Of a DNA stretch of 64,000 nt, positions 46,230-56,800 are shown piece by piece. The notes beneath the pieces are model-generated. The model was not told the DNA's origin and ran no database searches. It saw nothing but the letters and a program-made list of their open reading frames with translations. Made by a program: the position numbers and the translations under genes. Positions within the stretch are counted from its first letter, which is position 1; every line of letters starts with the position of its first letter. The stretch comes from Trichosporon coremiiforme (taxonomy: Eukaryota > Basidiomycota > Tremellomycetes > Trichosporonales > Trichosporonaceae), in the NCBI GenBank assembly GCA_039545355.1, contig BCJJ01000003.1:1819092-1883091 (forward strand), given 5' to 3'.

Positions 46230-46877
46230 TCAATGAGTTGCCGAAATTGACGTAAGCTGGTTCCGGCGTGCCTCGCTCTGGACCCTGGATGCCGCATCCG
46301 GCAGTGTCATATGGTCATATGTGTCAGCGCCTCGGCGCTCAGCGAATGTCCAAGTGCGATGCCTAAGCTTCTGGCACACCCGGATGTGCGCACGTTGTGC
46401 ACGGCGCTTCTGCTGGCGTTCACTGGCCGACTTTTGGGCCAGGCGACGGGCCAGGTTGCTGGTATCGAACATGGTGTATTCGTCATGCAACCGACGACGC
46501 CAGTGGGCAAGTGAGTGAAGAGCATGGAAGGATGCCACGAGGCAATGCGTGATCGTCGGATGGACGAGTGCGAGCTCCAGCGCAGTCGGTGACAGATCTC
46601 TGAAGTTGTCTGGACCTCTGCAGCCAGATTCCGGTGACATGGCTCCCTCGCCCTCCGTCTCGTCCATCGAGCATGCAACAGTGTCCGATATTGCATCCCC
46701 AGGCTCACCGCGCTCACTTTTGGGCCCGTATTTGCTCTTGGGTAGGGGGCGAGAGGGGATGGGGAGGGCATCCACGTCCATGGCCCCGGTATGCTTTGCT
46801 GGACGTTGTGGCAGCACCGGCACACCCGGTCGGCCCTGGGAACCCGGAGCGCGGTGTAAGACACATTGCTGAGCCAA
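46230..46877 (-). CDS. orphan single-exon reading frame, 215 aa
   Basis: Not recognised. One uninterrupted frame starts at ATG 46877, with a later in-frame Met at the MDVDALPIP segment. The first about 95 residues are Pro/Gly-rich and low in structure. Residues about 95-185 look like helices: LSPTALELALVHPTITHCLV, then HSLAHWRRRLHDEY, then a basic stretch SASERQQKRRAQRAHIRVCQ that resembles a nuclear or DNA-binding basic helix. Codon choice in the second half is plausible for a real gene. There is no homology visible by eye and no intron to support it, so a chance frame in GC-rich DNA remains possible. Confidence 0.28.
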   Translation of the reverse strand: MAQQCVLHRAPGSQGRPGVPVLPQRPAKHTGAMDVDALPIPSRPLPKSKYGPKSERGEPGDAISDTVACSMDETEGEGAMSPESGCRGPDNFRDLSPTALELALVHPTITHCLVASFHALHSLAHWRRRLHDEYTMFDTSNLARRLAQKSASERQQKRRAQRAHIRVCQKLRHRTWTFAERRGADTYDHMTLPDAASRVQSEARRNQLTSISATH

Positions 46878-48657
46878 AATGAACAGGGCGAAACGGGTGC
46901 CCTCGCCAACTCGCGAGCTCGCAAGCTCGGCGTGCCTTCACGGTGTCAGTGCCTGGGCTCTGAAGTTTGTTCCGGGTTCGCGTCATGCTCGAGTGAACGG
47001 CCGGTGACTCCCGACCACCAGTTCCATTTGCACATAAGCGCATGGTGCGCATTGACGATGAAGTTTTGCAGAGGGAAGGGAAGGGGAAGATCTGTGCAGT
47101 GGTGACCGTAGGTGCGCTGTGATGTGACTGGCCTGAGTGACGGTGACTAAGGAAAGAGCATGCTCGAGCCGGCCATCACGCGCACAGCTGCGCACAGACC
47201 GGCGGGCTTTTGGTGCGAGGAGAAATGGGATGTGCGAGCGTCAAAAGGTCCACTGAGAGGCAGGAGAAAAGCCAGGAGGCAAGGAGAAGCGTCGCATCGC
47301 CGTTGCAGCATGAAAGGCGTGAATGACGGTCCATCAGTGTAATGCACAGGCTACCTTTGTGGGCGAAAACCGCTGGGAGATAATCCCCGTTGCGGTGGGG
47401 ACGGGGTTGGATGCACTGCAGCACTGCTCCGTTTCATGCAGTGGTAGCTCCCGTAGACCGGTGTACCTGTCGTTTGGCTGTGGAGCGCGGGCGATCGGCT
47501 CCGTCACCTCTCTCGAAAGCTTGCAGACCCAAACACAGCAAAAAGGTTTGAAGAGGGCCCAGACTCGACGGAGTCTAGGATCAGTTTCTACGGCTCGCCT
47601 CTGTCCACACAACGGACTCAGGACGGGCAGGATTAGAGGTGGTTCGGAGGGCCTGGAGGTGTCATGTCCGACGTTCCGTCGTGCGGCGACCCTATGCTTC
47701 TTGCGGACTGTCTGCGTCGGAATGGACGGCGCAGTGTCGTCGCTGCGTCGCTCTGGCTTGTAATCTGTTCCTAGGATACATCTGTCTCAGGGGGGTCTGG
47801 GTCTTGGCTTGCGGTGGTCATGAATCTGCGCCGGGATGGTCATCGAGCCCTTTGAAAACCCTAGGAGCTCTAAGGATCCCCGGCCGCTGAAACTTCAGGG
47901 CTGGCAGTTGTACCAAAGTAGAAAGTCGCGCAGAGTCGCGTCGACCGGAGGCGCTAGCAGCGTCTGTCTTGGAGCGACCCAGGGCCACCCAGGACACCCA
48001 GGGACGACCGACAGGGTCACCGACGCGTCAGGACTCGCAATCTGAGCTAGAGGGGCCCAGGTCGGCCATCCTCATCAGGTCCAGATTTAGTCTGCATGTC
48101 GCCTCTTCAGCGCCCCCCTCCTCGACTGCCCTTGACCGCCCTCGACCGCCCTCTCTGGGGCCTGTCAAGGCTCGGAGCACGCGCCGTCGAGCACGGCGAA
48201 GCACCTGAGGGTTATCCCAACCGTCCATCCTACAGCACTCGCGACGTGCCTCGCTCTCAGGATCTCACACACTCAGACTCCTGCTCTTCCTTTCTCTTAG
48301 CTCTCTTCCGTATCCACAGACCAGACTCCAACGCCCAGTCCTCGACCTCACTCAGTAGTAGCACTCACTCTCTTTCTGTCACGCTCCTTTGCTCCCTCAT
48401 CACTCCCCTTCATATCTTTCTCTTTGTTGTGTCTCGCCCCCCCTCGACTCCACAACAACAAACACTCCTCTCTTGACATCAATCACACTAAGACACCCCG
48501 ACAAACTCGCTAGCTTCTTAACACGGCTTCACACCCCCCCCTTCCCTTTCCCCAACCCTTCTCCTCTCACCACCTTTTCGCCCGATCCAGCGTCTCACCA
48601 CCGGGAACATCGACTTCTTTGCTCAACGCCGACGTCCGTGTTACGACTCTCGGAACA
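46878..48657. other. right end of the large desert and pyrimidine-rich leader
   Basis: 46.9-48.1 kb shows no gene. From about 48100 to 48657 the plus strand becomes strongly C/T-rich (repeated ctc, cct, ttc and short C runs). This is the usual look of promoter and 5' leader sequence in this genome and belongs to the disordered-protein gene that starts at 48658. Confidence 0.5.
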
Positions 48658-50691
48658 ATGGGCTTCCTCCGCAAAATTGGATCGTCAAAATCCCTGCGGG
48701 AGAAGGCGTCGAAGGACGCCTACCGACCTCCGACGCCTCCTCCTCAGCTCCCCCCTCTTCCGGACCACATCCGGAGATCAGAGAGCAAGTCCAACCAGCA
48801 GTCCAACGACACTCAGCAGAGGGCTCAGCGCCGTAGGAGTCGCTCCCTCTGGGGCACCTCTGAGGAGGCGAAAGTAGCTCGCACGGGCCTGCAGCGTCGC
48901 GACTCGTTCTGCGGTTCGACGTTCACGACGGACAGCAACCCCGCCTCGCAGCCGTGGAGGAGTCGTGATGCGTGGATGGCACTGCACACGCCGTCGACGC
49001 CGACAATTGTTAATGAGTTGACCTTCCCTTGCTCTCTGGATCCCCCGACGCCAGGGTGGCGCGGTCGCGGAGGGGGTGGCTTTTTCGCAGGCACCGAGTC
49101 CATGACGGACGCGGACAAGATCAAGTCGGGTCGTGGCGACGACGGCGACTCGATCTTCTCATTACCGCCCCGGTCGCGATCGCGAGCTGCTACGTTCTCG
49201 AGGGACTCGCCGACGCCATCGCGATCGAAACTTGCCTACCCGACGCCCCCGCTAGACGCTGGTGCCGACGACTCACCGATGTCACCGACATTGATGCCTA
49301 AGACAGGGTCCCGGCGTCCAAGCCACGCTGGGAGCCAGATTGAGTCTCTGCCGCCTGTCTCGGCTCTGCCTCTACCTCGCGCGGTTTCACCCGTGCCAAC
49401 ACTTCCGCCGACGCCCACAACGCCGCGTGCGCCTGCGCGTTCCAACTCTGTCACCACGACCGCCCGCGACTCGACGTCGTCTGGCGACCACGGAAGCCAG
49501 TCTCCGGTGACTCCCCAGCAGTCGACCCAGCTTCTGCAAGCTCCTCCTTCAAACTTCCTCCCGTCAGAGGCCAAGGTGCCCTGGGGCCAGGCCAGTCGAT
49601 CAGCTTCGCCTATTCTGTTCCGCCACGACTCTACGTCGACGACGCACTCATCGCGCCTGTCTGCGCGATCTTCGACCCACAGCAGCCGCGCTCGCGTCGT
49701 GTATTCCCCGAAGCCGCCGTCTAGGGCTCTTCCTGCGACTCCGCCTGATAGTGACTCTGGATACAGCAACGAAGAGCACGGTCTGCCGTACGACCGGCCG
49801 CAACAGCCGCAGCAGCCGCAAGACAACGCGGTCGACATTACGGACGAGGCCGGAGGCGAGGTCATCGACTTCACTCGCCCGAGATCTCCCGCCGCTGAGG
49901 GAGCGCAGGAACCGTCGTCTGACGACCTGCGGCGGTCCGTGTCCTCGGGACGAGGACGCAGGAGTAGCATTCAATCGTCCTACGAGACCCACGAGAGCTT
50001 CAACAGTGTCGGCTCGGGAGCGTTCTACACGCCTCCCGCGGCCGACTCGCCTTCGATCTCTGGTGCCGTTGCGCAGGGCTTCTTCGCGCCGCCGCTGCCA
50101 GTACCTGCCGGTGCCGCGCCACCCTCGACCCTCCCAGCGCCATCGCTGTCTCGCTCTGTGCCGAGCTCTGGCCTCGTGATCCCGCCGCCACGATCGACCT
50201 CGCGCCCTCCTTCGCGATCTGCCTCGCGGGGTTCGCGCAGCTCGCACGGCCACTCGTCGCACGGACATGACATGCCGCACACGCCCGCGACCTCGCAGTA
50301 CCCGACGATCGCGCAGTGGCGCGCCGGCAGCGTCGACAGCCCGAGCCCCGCCCCAGCCCCCCAGTCTCCCCCGTTAGTTCAGACGCTCCAGCCCCAGAAG
50401 ACTGGCGGCAGCCTGCGCAGCCTGCGGCGGAGCAGCCGCACGTCGCTGCACCGCTCCATGAAATCGGCCAGCAAGGCCGAGGCCGCGGCCGCTGTTGATG
50501 CGGCGGCGTGGAACCCTGCGTCGCCAGTACCCGATCCCTTCGCGGGGCCATGGGAGCAGCCGGCCCCGTACGAGATCGGGTTCAACCCGGAGCACCAGCA
50601 ATTTGCTGCGCCGCTGCGGCTGCCGCCCAAGACGAACCGCCTGCCCAGTCTTCGGGGCAACGGACGCCTCGCCAAGGCCGGATGGATCTAA
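48658..50691 (+). CDS. single-exon Ser/Pro-rich disordered protein, function unknown
   Basis: One exon, 677 aa, starting at the ATG after a pyrimidine-rich leader (MGFLRKIGSSKSLREKASK). No catalytic domain is visible. The N-terminal 20 residues are basic and amphipathic. Almost all the rest is Ser/Pro/Thr-rich with many SP and TP sites and short basic RS-type stretches. Proline motifs include PTPPPQLPPLP (a possible SH3/WW ligand), and there is a Gln/Pro repeat near the middle (QQPQQPQ). The C-terminus is somewhat ordered: SLRSLRRSSRTSLHRSMKSA, then WEQPAPYEIGFNPEHQQFAA, then KTNRLPSLRGNGRLAKAGWI. The last segment looks like a conserved linear motif. Codon bias and lack of stops over 2 kb make the gene credible. 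A signalling or polarity scaffold is only a guess. Confidence 0.75.
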   Translation: MGFLRKIGSSKSLREKASKDAYRPPTPPPQLPPLPDHIRRSESKSNQQSNDTQQRAQRRRSRSLWGTSEEAKVARTGLQRRDSFCGSTFTTDSNPASQPWRSRDAWMALHTPSTPTIVNELTFPCSLDPPTPGWRGRGGGGFFAGTESMTDADKIKSGRGDDGDSIFSLPPRSRSRAATFSRDSPTPSRSKLAYPTPPLDAGADDSPMSPTLMPKTGSRRPSHAGSQIESLPPVSALPLPRAVSPVPTLPPTPTTPRAPARSNSVTTTARDSTSSGDHGSQSPVTPQQSTQLLQAPPSNFLPSEAKVPWGQASRSASPILFRHDSTSTTHSSRLSARSSTHSSRARVVYSPKPPSRALPATPPDSDSGYSNEEHGLPYDRPQQPQQPQDNAVDITDEAGGEVIDFTRPRSPAAEGAQEPSSDDLRRSVSSGRGRRSSIQSSYETHESFNSVGSGAFYTPPAADSPSISGAVAQGFFAPPLPVPAGAAPPSTLPAPSLSRSVPSSGLVIPPPRSTSRPPSRSASRGSRSSHGHSSHGHDMPHTPATSQYPTIAQWRAGSVDSPSPAPAPQSPPLVQTLQPQKTGGSLRSLRRSSRTSLHRSMKSASKAEAAAAVDAAAWNPASPVPDPFAGPWEQPAPYEIGFNPEHQQFAAPLRLPPKTNRLPSLRGNGRLAKAGWI

Positions 50692-51087
50692 AGGAGATTC
50701 TTTATAAGCTGATAGACAGAGACGGAGGCAGAGAAGAGCCAGAGTTGAAGCAGCAGAAGAAGATGGCGTGTAGTAAACACAGTGTACACAGAGACGACAA
50801 ATTGGGGACAACGAGGCCTCAAGACAGAAACAAGACTCATGTTGTAATCGACAAACAGCCCCGCCGACTTCCGGAAAACCGTTATGCTCCCTTCAGACGA
50901 TGACACGATTAATTTCTCTCCTAGTTTTTCTTCGCTTTTATATTGTGTATTAGGTCTAGCAGCATGCAGTGATGCCCGCAAAGTTGTGCAGGTTGTGATT
51001 AACGTGTGCATTCGCTATTCTCTCTGATCATCCTCTCTCCTCCGCCCACCCTTCTCTAACCGTCGTCATCCAACCCGACGTCCGGGA
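50692..51087. other. convergent 3' flank
   Basis: This is the space between the stop of the disordered-protein gene and the stop of the SRP72-like gene. It is A/T-richer than the flanking genes, as expected for two 3' UTRs. No gene seen. Confidence 0.5.
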
Positions 51088-52201
51088 CTACTTTTTCTTG
51101 CCCTTCTTCTTATTTTTCCCACCACCACCGCCGCCACCACCACCACCACCACCACCACCACCTCCCTGCTTGCTAGCGGGCTTCTCAAAGCCGCCCTGCG
51201 TGCCGAGGCCGGTCGTCTCCTTCTTGCCCTTCTTGGGCACATAGCTGCTCCTCTGCCTCAGGGGCGTCCAGCGCTCGAGATCCTCCTTCTTCGCATCACC
51301 GAGGGATACACCCTTGGGCAGCGCGTGGCGCGGCTTGCTGCGCTCCTTCTTCTTCTCGGCGCTGCGGCCTGCGTCGGCTGAGCTGCTGGCCGCAGGCGCG
51401 GGGGCGGGGGCGGATGCGGGGCCAGCGGCAGAGCCCTTCGCCCATCCCGTGGGGAGGGAGGGGACGTCACGCTCCACATCCTGAGGTCTGTTGACGACCG
51501 TGGGGTCGTTGACGACAGCAGGAGTCGAGAGCTTCTGGCGATAGTCGGTCTGGATGAACTGGGTCTGGGTCTGGGTGGCCAGGACGTTGGTGCGGATATC
51601 CTCGGCCTCGCCTTGGCTCGCCTCCTTCAAGAGTCCGTCGTAGAGACGCTCGGCCTCCTCGTACTCGCCGAGACGGTAGGCCAGCTGAGCCCGGAGATGC
51701 GCGACGCGGGGCTCATCCGGCAGGTCGGCGAGGAGGGGGAGCGCCTCGCGTTCCCGCTGCAGACGGTAGAGGCAGTAGGCGTGCTCGAACTTGAGGTCGG
51801 AGGGGTTGGAGAGCACGAGGGAGAGCGCGGCGGCGTAGTCGTCCGTGTGCAGGAGAAGGAAGAGGAGGGTCTGGAAGGCGGGGACGCTGGACTCGTCGAG
51901 CGCGAGGACTGCTGTTAGCTGTGGTGTCTTCGCTGCAGCTCGCCTTCCTCACTCCCCGACTCCTATATCAAGACATCAAGGTCCGCGCAACTACACGCAC
52001 TGCATGCGCTCCAGTGTACTCACTCTTGCGACAAGTCTTCTTCGCGTTGTCAAAGTAGCCGTCGTTGACCTGATCCGCGAGCGCGCGGTAGAGCTTGGGC
52101 AGGCGCTCCGACGCGGGGCGCGCAGGACGCGGAGTCCACTTGCGCTTCTCTCCCGGCTTCGTGGCCTGAGGCTTGGCCTGCTGCTTTGGCTTGGGCGGCA
52201 T
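51088..52201 (-). CDS. SRP72: short SRP72, signal recognition particle subunit
   Basis: SRP72 pairs with SRP68 in the signal recognition particle. Exons 52201-52024 and 51908-51088 give 332 aa, about half the usual 600-700. The N-terminus is basic. Helical TPR-like repeats span about 30-180 (QVNDGYFDNAKKTCRKIL, FEHAYCLYRLQREREALPLL, AQLAYRLGEYEEAERLYDGL), ending with EDIRTNVLATQTQ, where the fourth TPR ends in other SRP72s. A disordered Pro/Ala linker follows, then the SRP72 RNA-binding motif LERWTPLRQRSSYVPKK, a run of about 17 glycines encoded by a CCA-type trinucleotide repeat, and a lysine tail. The central TPRs are absent, although exon 2 is continuous, so a missed exon there is unlikely. 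Identity rests on the TPR1-4 and C-terminal motifs. Confidence 0.82.
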
Positions 52202-53147
52202 GCTGGTGTTTGTCGACGGTGTCGGGCCGGTGAAGTCGATGAAGCCAAGGAACGGTGGATGACGGTTCGAGGTGGGTGGTCTCGTGGCCCGATTGATAGC
52301 TTCCGTATAGGCATCAGAAGGGTTCGGGGTGCCTAACCGGGTGCCACTGTGGCGAGCCTATCTGGACGGGGACATGAGGCATTTTCGAAGACCTCCACCA
52401 GTCCCTTCCACCGAACTCTGGGCCAAATCGGCTCGTGTGCCGCGACTGTCCGTCGTACCGTCGTGTCCTGCGTGACACACACACGCAAAAACAAGCGTCC
52501 TTGTCGTCCTTGTGCTCCACAGAGTTCAGAGCCTAGTATGCGTAGCACGCCAGCCGCTCAGCCGCACCTTTGGAACGTTGCTTGAACGCACGGCCTAAGC
52601 CCCACTCACCACCACCCGAACAGCCTGAAACAGCCTTCAGAGATAAGCTCGAGTCCGTTTGCTGGATCAAGTGATCAACCGGTGGCGACTAGTGTCAGCC
52701 AAGACGGCCAAGACGGCCAAGGTCCAGATAGAACCATGACGATCAGGCCAAGCCGATACGTGCTTGCGCCTGCTTGCGCATGCTTGCTACATCGGCGAGT
52801 CGTCGGCGACCAATGCACAGCAGATGGGGAACACCCACTGCTGGGCTCATCCCCGATCGCGCGATCGTGCCATTGTGCAGCGAGCCCTGGAAGAGAAACC
52901 CCTGCTCGCCCTGACAGTGACAGCGGTACAGCGGCTGCTGCAACCCGCAAGCCCGGAAACAGGTGGGGGCCAGGTCGTATTCAGCACATCCAGCTGTCTT
53001 CGCTCGGTTAGAGGTTGCAAAGCACAGGTTCAGTGTCATGCGTGTCATGCGTGCCATGCGGTGCCTTGTGACTGAACTGGTGACTGGTGATGAACCTTGA
53101 ATCGCTGCTTGTAGGTGGCAAATTCGACACGCACGTCGATGCTCACG

Positions 53148-53182
<35 letters not shown>

Positions 53183-53807
53183 ACCCCCACGGCCATGCAT
53201 TTTTCCTCCTGTTCTGCGGCGATGGGGGGCGCAGCGCACGCCGAGCAAACGCGCATCGCATCCGCTGTTTTGGGTGAGGAGCTCATGCATCACTTGACCT
53301 GGAAACGCGCGTCGCATGTGGCCGGTGACTGGGCGGAGCACCACAACCGGCGAACCGAGGTCCGAGCCACGAGACGGGACTGGCCACTGGACCTGGCCAC
53401 TTGGAGCAACACCAAGCACCATCGTTCCGTCATCGGTCAGCGGCGCTCTGTATGCCGCCTGACGCTACTCGCACACTCGCTCCTCCCTTCCACACTTCCA
53501 CACCACCCTTCACTCCTTTCCACTCTTTCTTCGTCGCCTTCCCTTCACCGTCACCGCCGGTGCACACGCACGCACGGCCCGACCCCCGTTTCACCGTTTC
53601 ACCGCTCAACAGCACCGCGCACTGACGGCACGACACCGCACGCATCGCCCGGCAAGCACCGCACGCGACACGAACCTGCGAGCCTGCGACACGGCGTCCG
53701 GCCCTGGCACTCCGACGCCCCTCACCTAACACACTCCCTTGCGCTATCTCTTTCGGTTACTCACATTTCTGGCATTCAACAGGGCCCGCAGCGATCGCAG
53801 CAACGCC
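52202..53807. other. intergenic, SRP72 and CLC promoters
   Basis: No gene is recognised. Contains small tandem duplications (CCAAGACGG near 52699-52721, TGTCATGCG near 53033-53060) and a 35-base C homopolymer at 53148-53182. The last 400 bp are C/T-rich and serve as the CLC leader. Confidence 0.5.
53148..53182. repeat. homopolymer of 35 C
   Basis: Thirty-five consecutive C bases, followed by A and five more C. This is the longest single-base run in the window. The exact length is uncertain, since such runs are error-prone in sequencing. Confidence 0.9.
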
Positions 53808-56800
53808 ATGGCATCGGAGCGCGCAGAGCGCGACCAGCGCGAGCAGCGCAGCGGCGGCAAGACGGGGTCGTCCTATTCTTCGTCGTCGCGGCTCGGACGC
53901 CCACCGTCGGTGCTCTCTGTTCGCCGCAGTGGAGGCTCGCATTCAAGGGGTCAGTCGCGGTCAAGCGATGAGCCCAGGTACGTCCATCGAGACACACGGG
54001 GTGGGCTGCAATTACTCCAAGCCATGCAGGGTTGTGCTATTGGGTTGCCTCCCGGCCGTGTCCACCCCGGGTCACGCGAGCTCAGCGCTTACGCCGCAAC
54101 AGCCATCACAGCCAACCTTCCTCACCAATGACTTACTTCCCCAACCCGTCCACCTTTACTCAAGAACCTAATCACACCAACACATTCCAGCAGCATTCGG
54201 CGAGCGTGCAGACCTCTCCTTCCTTATCTTCAGCGCGCTTCGTGGGTTCCGTCTCCCAGTCCTCGTTCTCCTCCGAACCCGACGTTTTGGACGTGTCGTC
54301 CAACACGCCCCGGCTCCCGGCGACACACCCGACTGTTTCTGACACCGCCAGCGCTCACCAGCAACAGTTCTACATGCCCACCCCGTCCGCGCTCCACCTT
54401 CCTCCGCCGTCGGAGCAGCCGGCCGCGTCGACGTCGACGTCGGCGCCGTCACCCCGCATTACTCCTTCCCGGCGCAGTGCTAGTGTCGCCGCGCCCGGCC
54501 GAAGCAGGCAGGCAGCGACAAGCTACGGCGCGACCGAACCGGTGACACCCGGCTTATTGCCTTCCTCGTCCGCGAGCACCACGGATAGGGGCCGATCCTC
54601 TGACAATTCTTTACCGTCTGGCTTACCGGGAGGCCTTAACATTGACCCTCGTCGTATCGCCAGTACGTCAGGTGCAATCATGGTCGGCAAAGGCCCAAGC
54701 TCGCGCCACGGGGACGGCCCTGCGCCGCCACCGCCGAGCTCCTACTCAGGCATTACACGAACGCAGTCCCAAACGACCGCCGGCACGCCAAGGCTCCGAA
54801 CGGGCGCGATGGGTGAGAACGGTACGGGCTCTGCCATTCGTTCAGGCTCCAAGACGCCAGGTGCCATCCCTTCCTCTTCCCGAACCCACCGCCGCGGAGC
54901 CAGTACTGCTAGCAGCCACCTCGTTCCGACTACGCCTTCCTTAGTCCTCCCACCTCCCGTCTCGCCCTCCGGTTCGACTATGCTGAACCGCTTCAAGAAG
55001 ACGGCGAGCTCGATCGGCTTCGGCCGCGATCGCGCGGGCGAGTACGACGCCGATTCGGACTACGACTCGTATGACGACGGAGAAGACGACGGCAGGCGCG
55101 CGAACGGCACGCGCGTGTGGTACGCGTCGTATGTCACCATCGACTGGCTGCACGATGCTATCAAGGAGTCGACGCGAGTACGCCGGCTGCGGACACGAGC
55201 TCGTCGATCACTGCGGGGCGCTATTGCCAACGCCTGGGACCGCTTCCAGGGTTGGCTGCTCGCCACCCTAATCGGTGTGCTGACCGCCATGGTCGCCTTC
55301 CTTATCATCCGATCGGAGATGGTCTTCTTCGACTTGAAGAACGGCTTCTGCTCCAGCAAGTGGGGATCACCGATACGCTTCTGCTGCGCCCCGAAGGGCC
55401 ATCCGGACAATGGCAACGAGACCTGCGAGGACTGGGTGTCCTGGGGGCAATACTTCGACAAGAGCGAGATGGACCGCGACGCTTCATTCTTCAGCGAGCC
55501 CGAGTTTATCATGTACTTCTGCGTCGCGATCGCTCTCGCGTGCACAGCTAGTGCTCTCACCTATTACCTCACGTCATCCGCGACGCATGTCACCTCGAAG
55601 GACTCGGCTTTCCTCGGTCCCGCCTTCAACACCAACAGCCCTCTCGCATCGCCTGTCAAGCTTCCCGATGAGCGCATGCCTCTCCTCTACCGCCAGAGCG
55701 AGGAGGAGCGTCCTCCTGAGCCTGCTCGTCCTGTCATCTGTGAGTTCCAGCTCAGTTGATGAAGACTTCAGCTGACCATCCAGACTTTGCCGGCGGCAGT
55801 GGTATCCCCGAGATCAAGACCATCCTGTCCGGTTTCGTTATCCACGGCTACCTCGGTCTATCCACGCTGCTTGTCAAATCTATCGGTCTTGCCATGTCTG
55901 TCGGATCGGGTTTGTCGCTCGGCAAGGAGGGCCCCTTCGTTCACATTGCGTCCTGCATTGCCAACATTTGTTCTCGCTTCTTCTCCAAGTACGAGACAAA
56001 CGAGGGAAAGCGGCGTGAGATCCTCTCGGCTGCGTGCGCTGCCGGAGTGGCCGTATCTTTTGGTGCGCCGATCGGTGGCGTGCTCTTCTCCCTCGAGGAG
56101 GTCTCGTACTACTTCCCGCCCAAGGTCATGTGGCGCTCGTTCTGGTGCGCTGCATGCGCTGCGCTCGTCCTCAAGGCGCTGAACCCGTACGGCAACGGCT
56201 CGATCGTTCTCTTTGCCGTCACCTACACCTCCGAGTACCACTACTGGGAGTTTGGCATCTTCATCATCCTCGGCATCTTTGGCGGTCTCTACGGTGCTCT
56301 GTTCTCGCGTCTCAACATTATCTGGAGCCGCGACGTCCGCAAGGGCACCTGGCTTGGCCGCCACCCTATTTTCGAGGTCGCGCTTGTCACCGCCCTCACG
56401 TGCGTTGTGTCGTTTATGAACCCGTACACGCGCCTGGGCGGTAACGAACTGGTCGGCAAGATGTTCGCCGAGTGCAGCGTCGACACTACGTCCTCGCTCT
56501 GCATCGGCCCGAACAACCCCGCCGGCAAGGTCATCTGGACCGTCTTTATTGCCCTCGTCATCAAGGCGTCCCTCACCATCATCACCTTTGGTCTCGCTCT
56601 CCCCGCGGGTATCTTCATCCCTTCTCTCGTCATCGGCGCGTGTTTTGGCCGCATTGTTGGCATCGTTATGGAGCTCGTCCAGCACAGGTACCCCACGCTC
56701 GGCATGTTCGAGGGCTGTACCAAGTGTGTCATTCCTGGAGTCTACGCCATGATCGGTGCTGCTGCTACGCTCGCTGGCGTTACTCGCACGACTGTCTCGC

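Noticed and set aside
38010..48657. Possible retrotransposon remnant around the tRNA genes
   Set aside because: No reverse transcriptase, integrase or RNase H motif and no obvious long terminal repeats found by eye. Left open as a hypothesis only.
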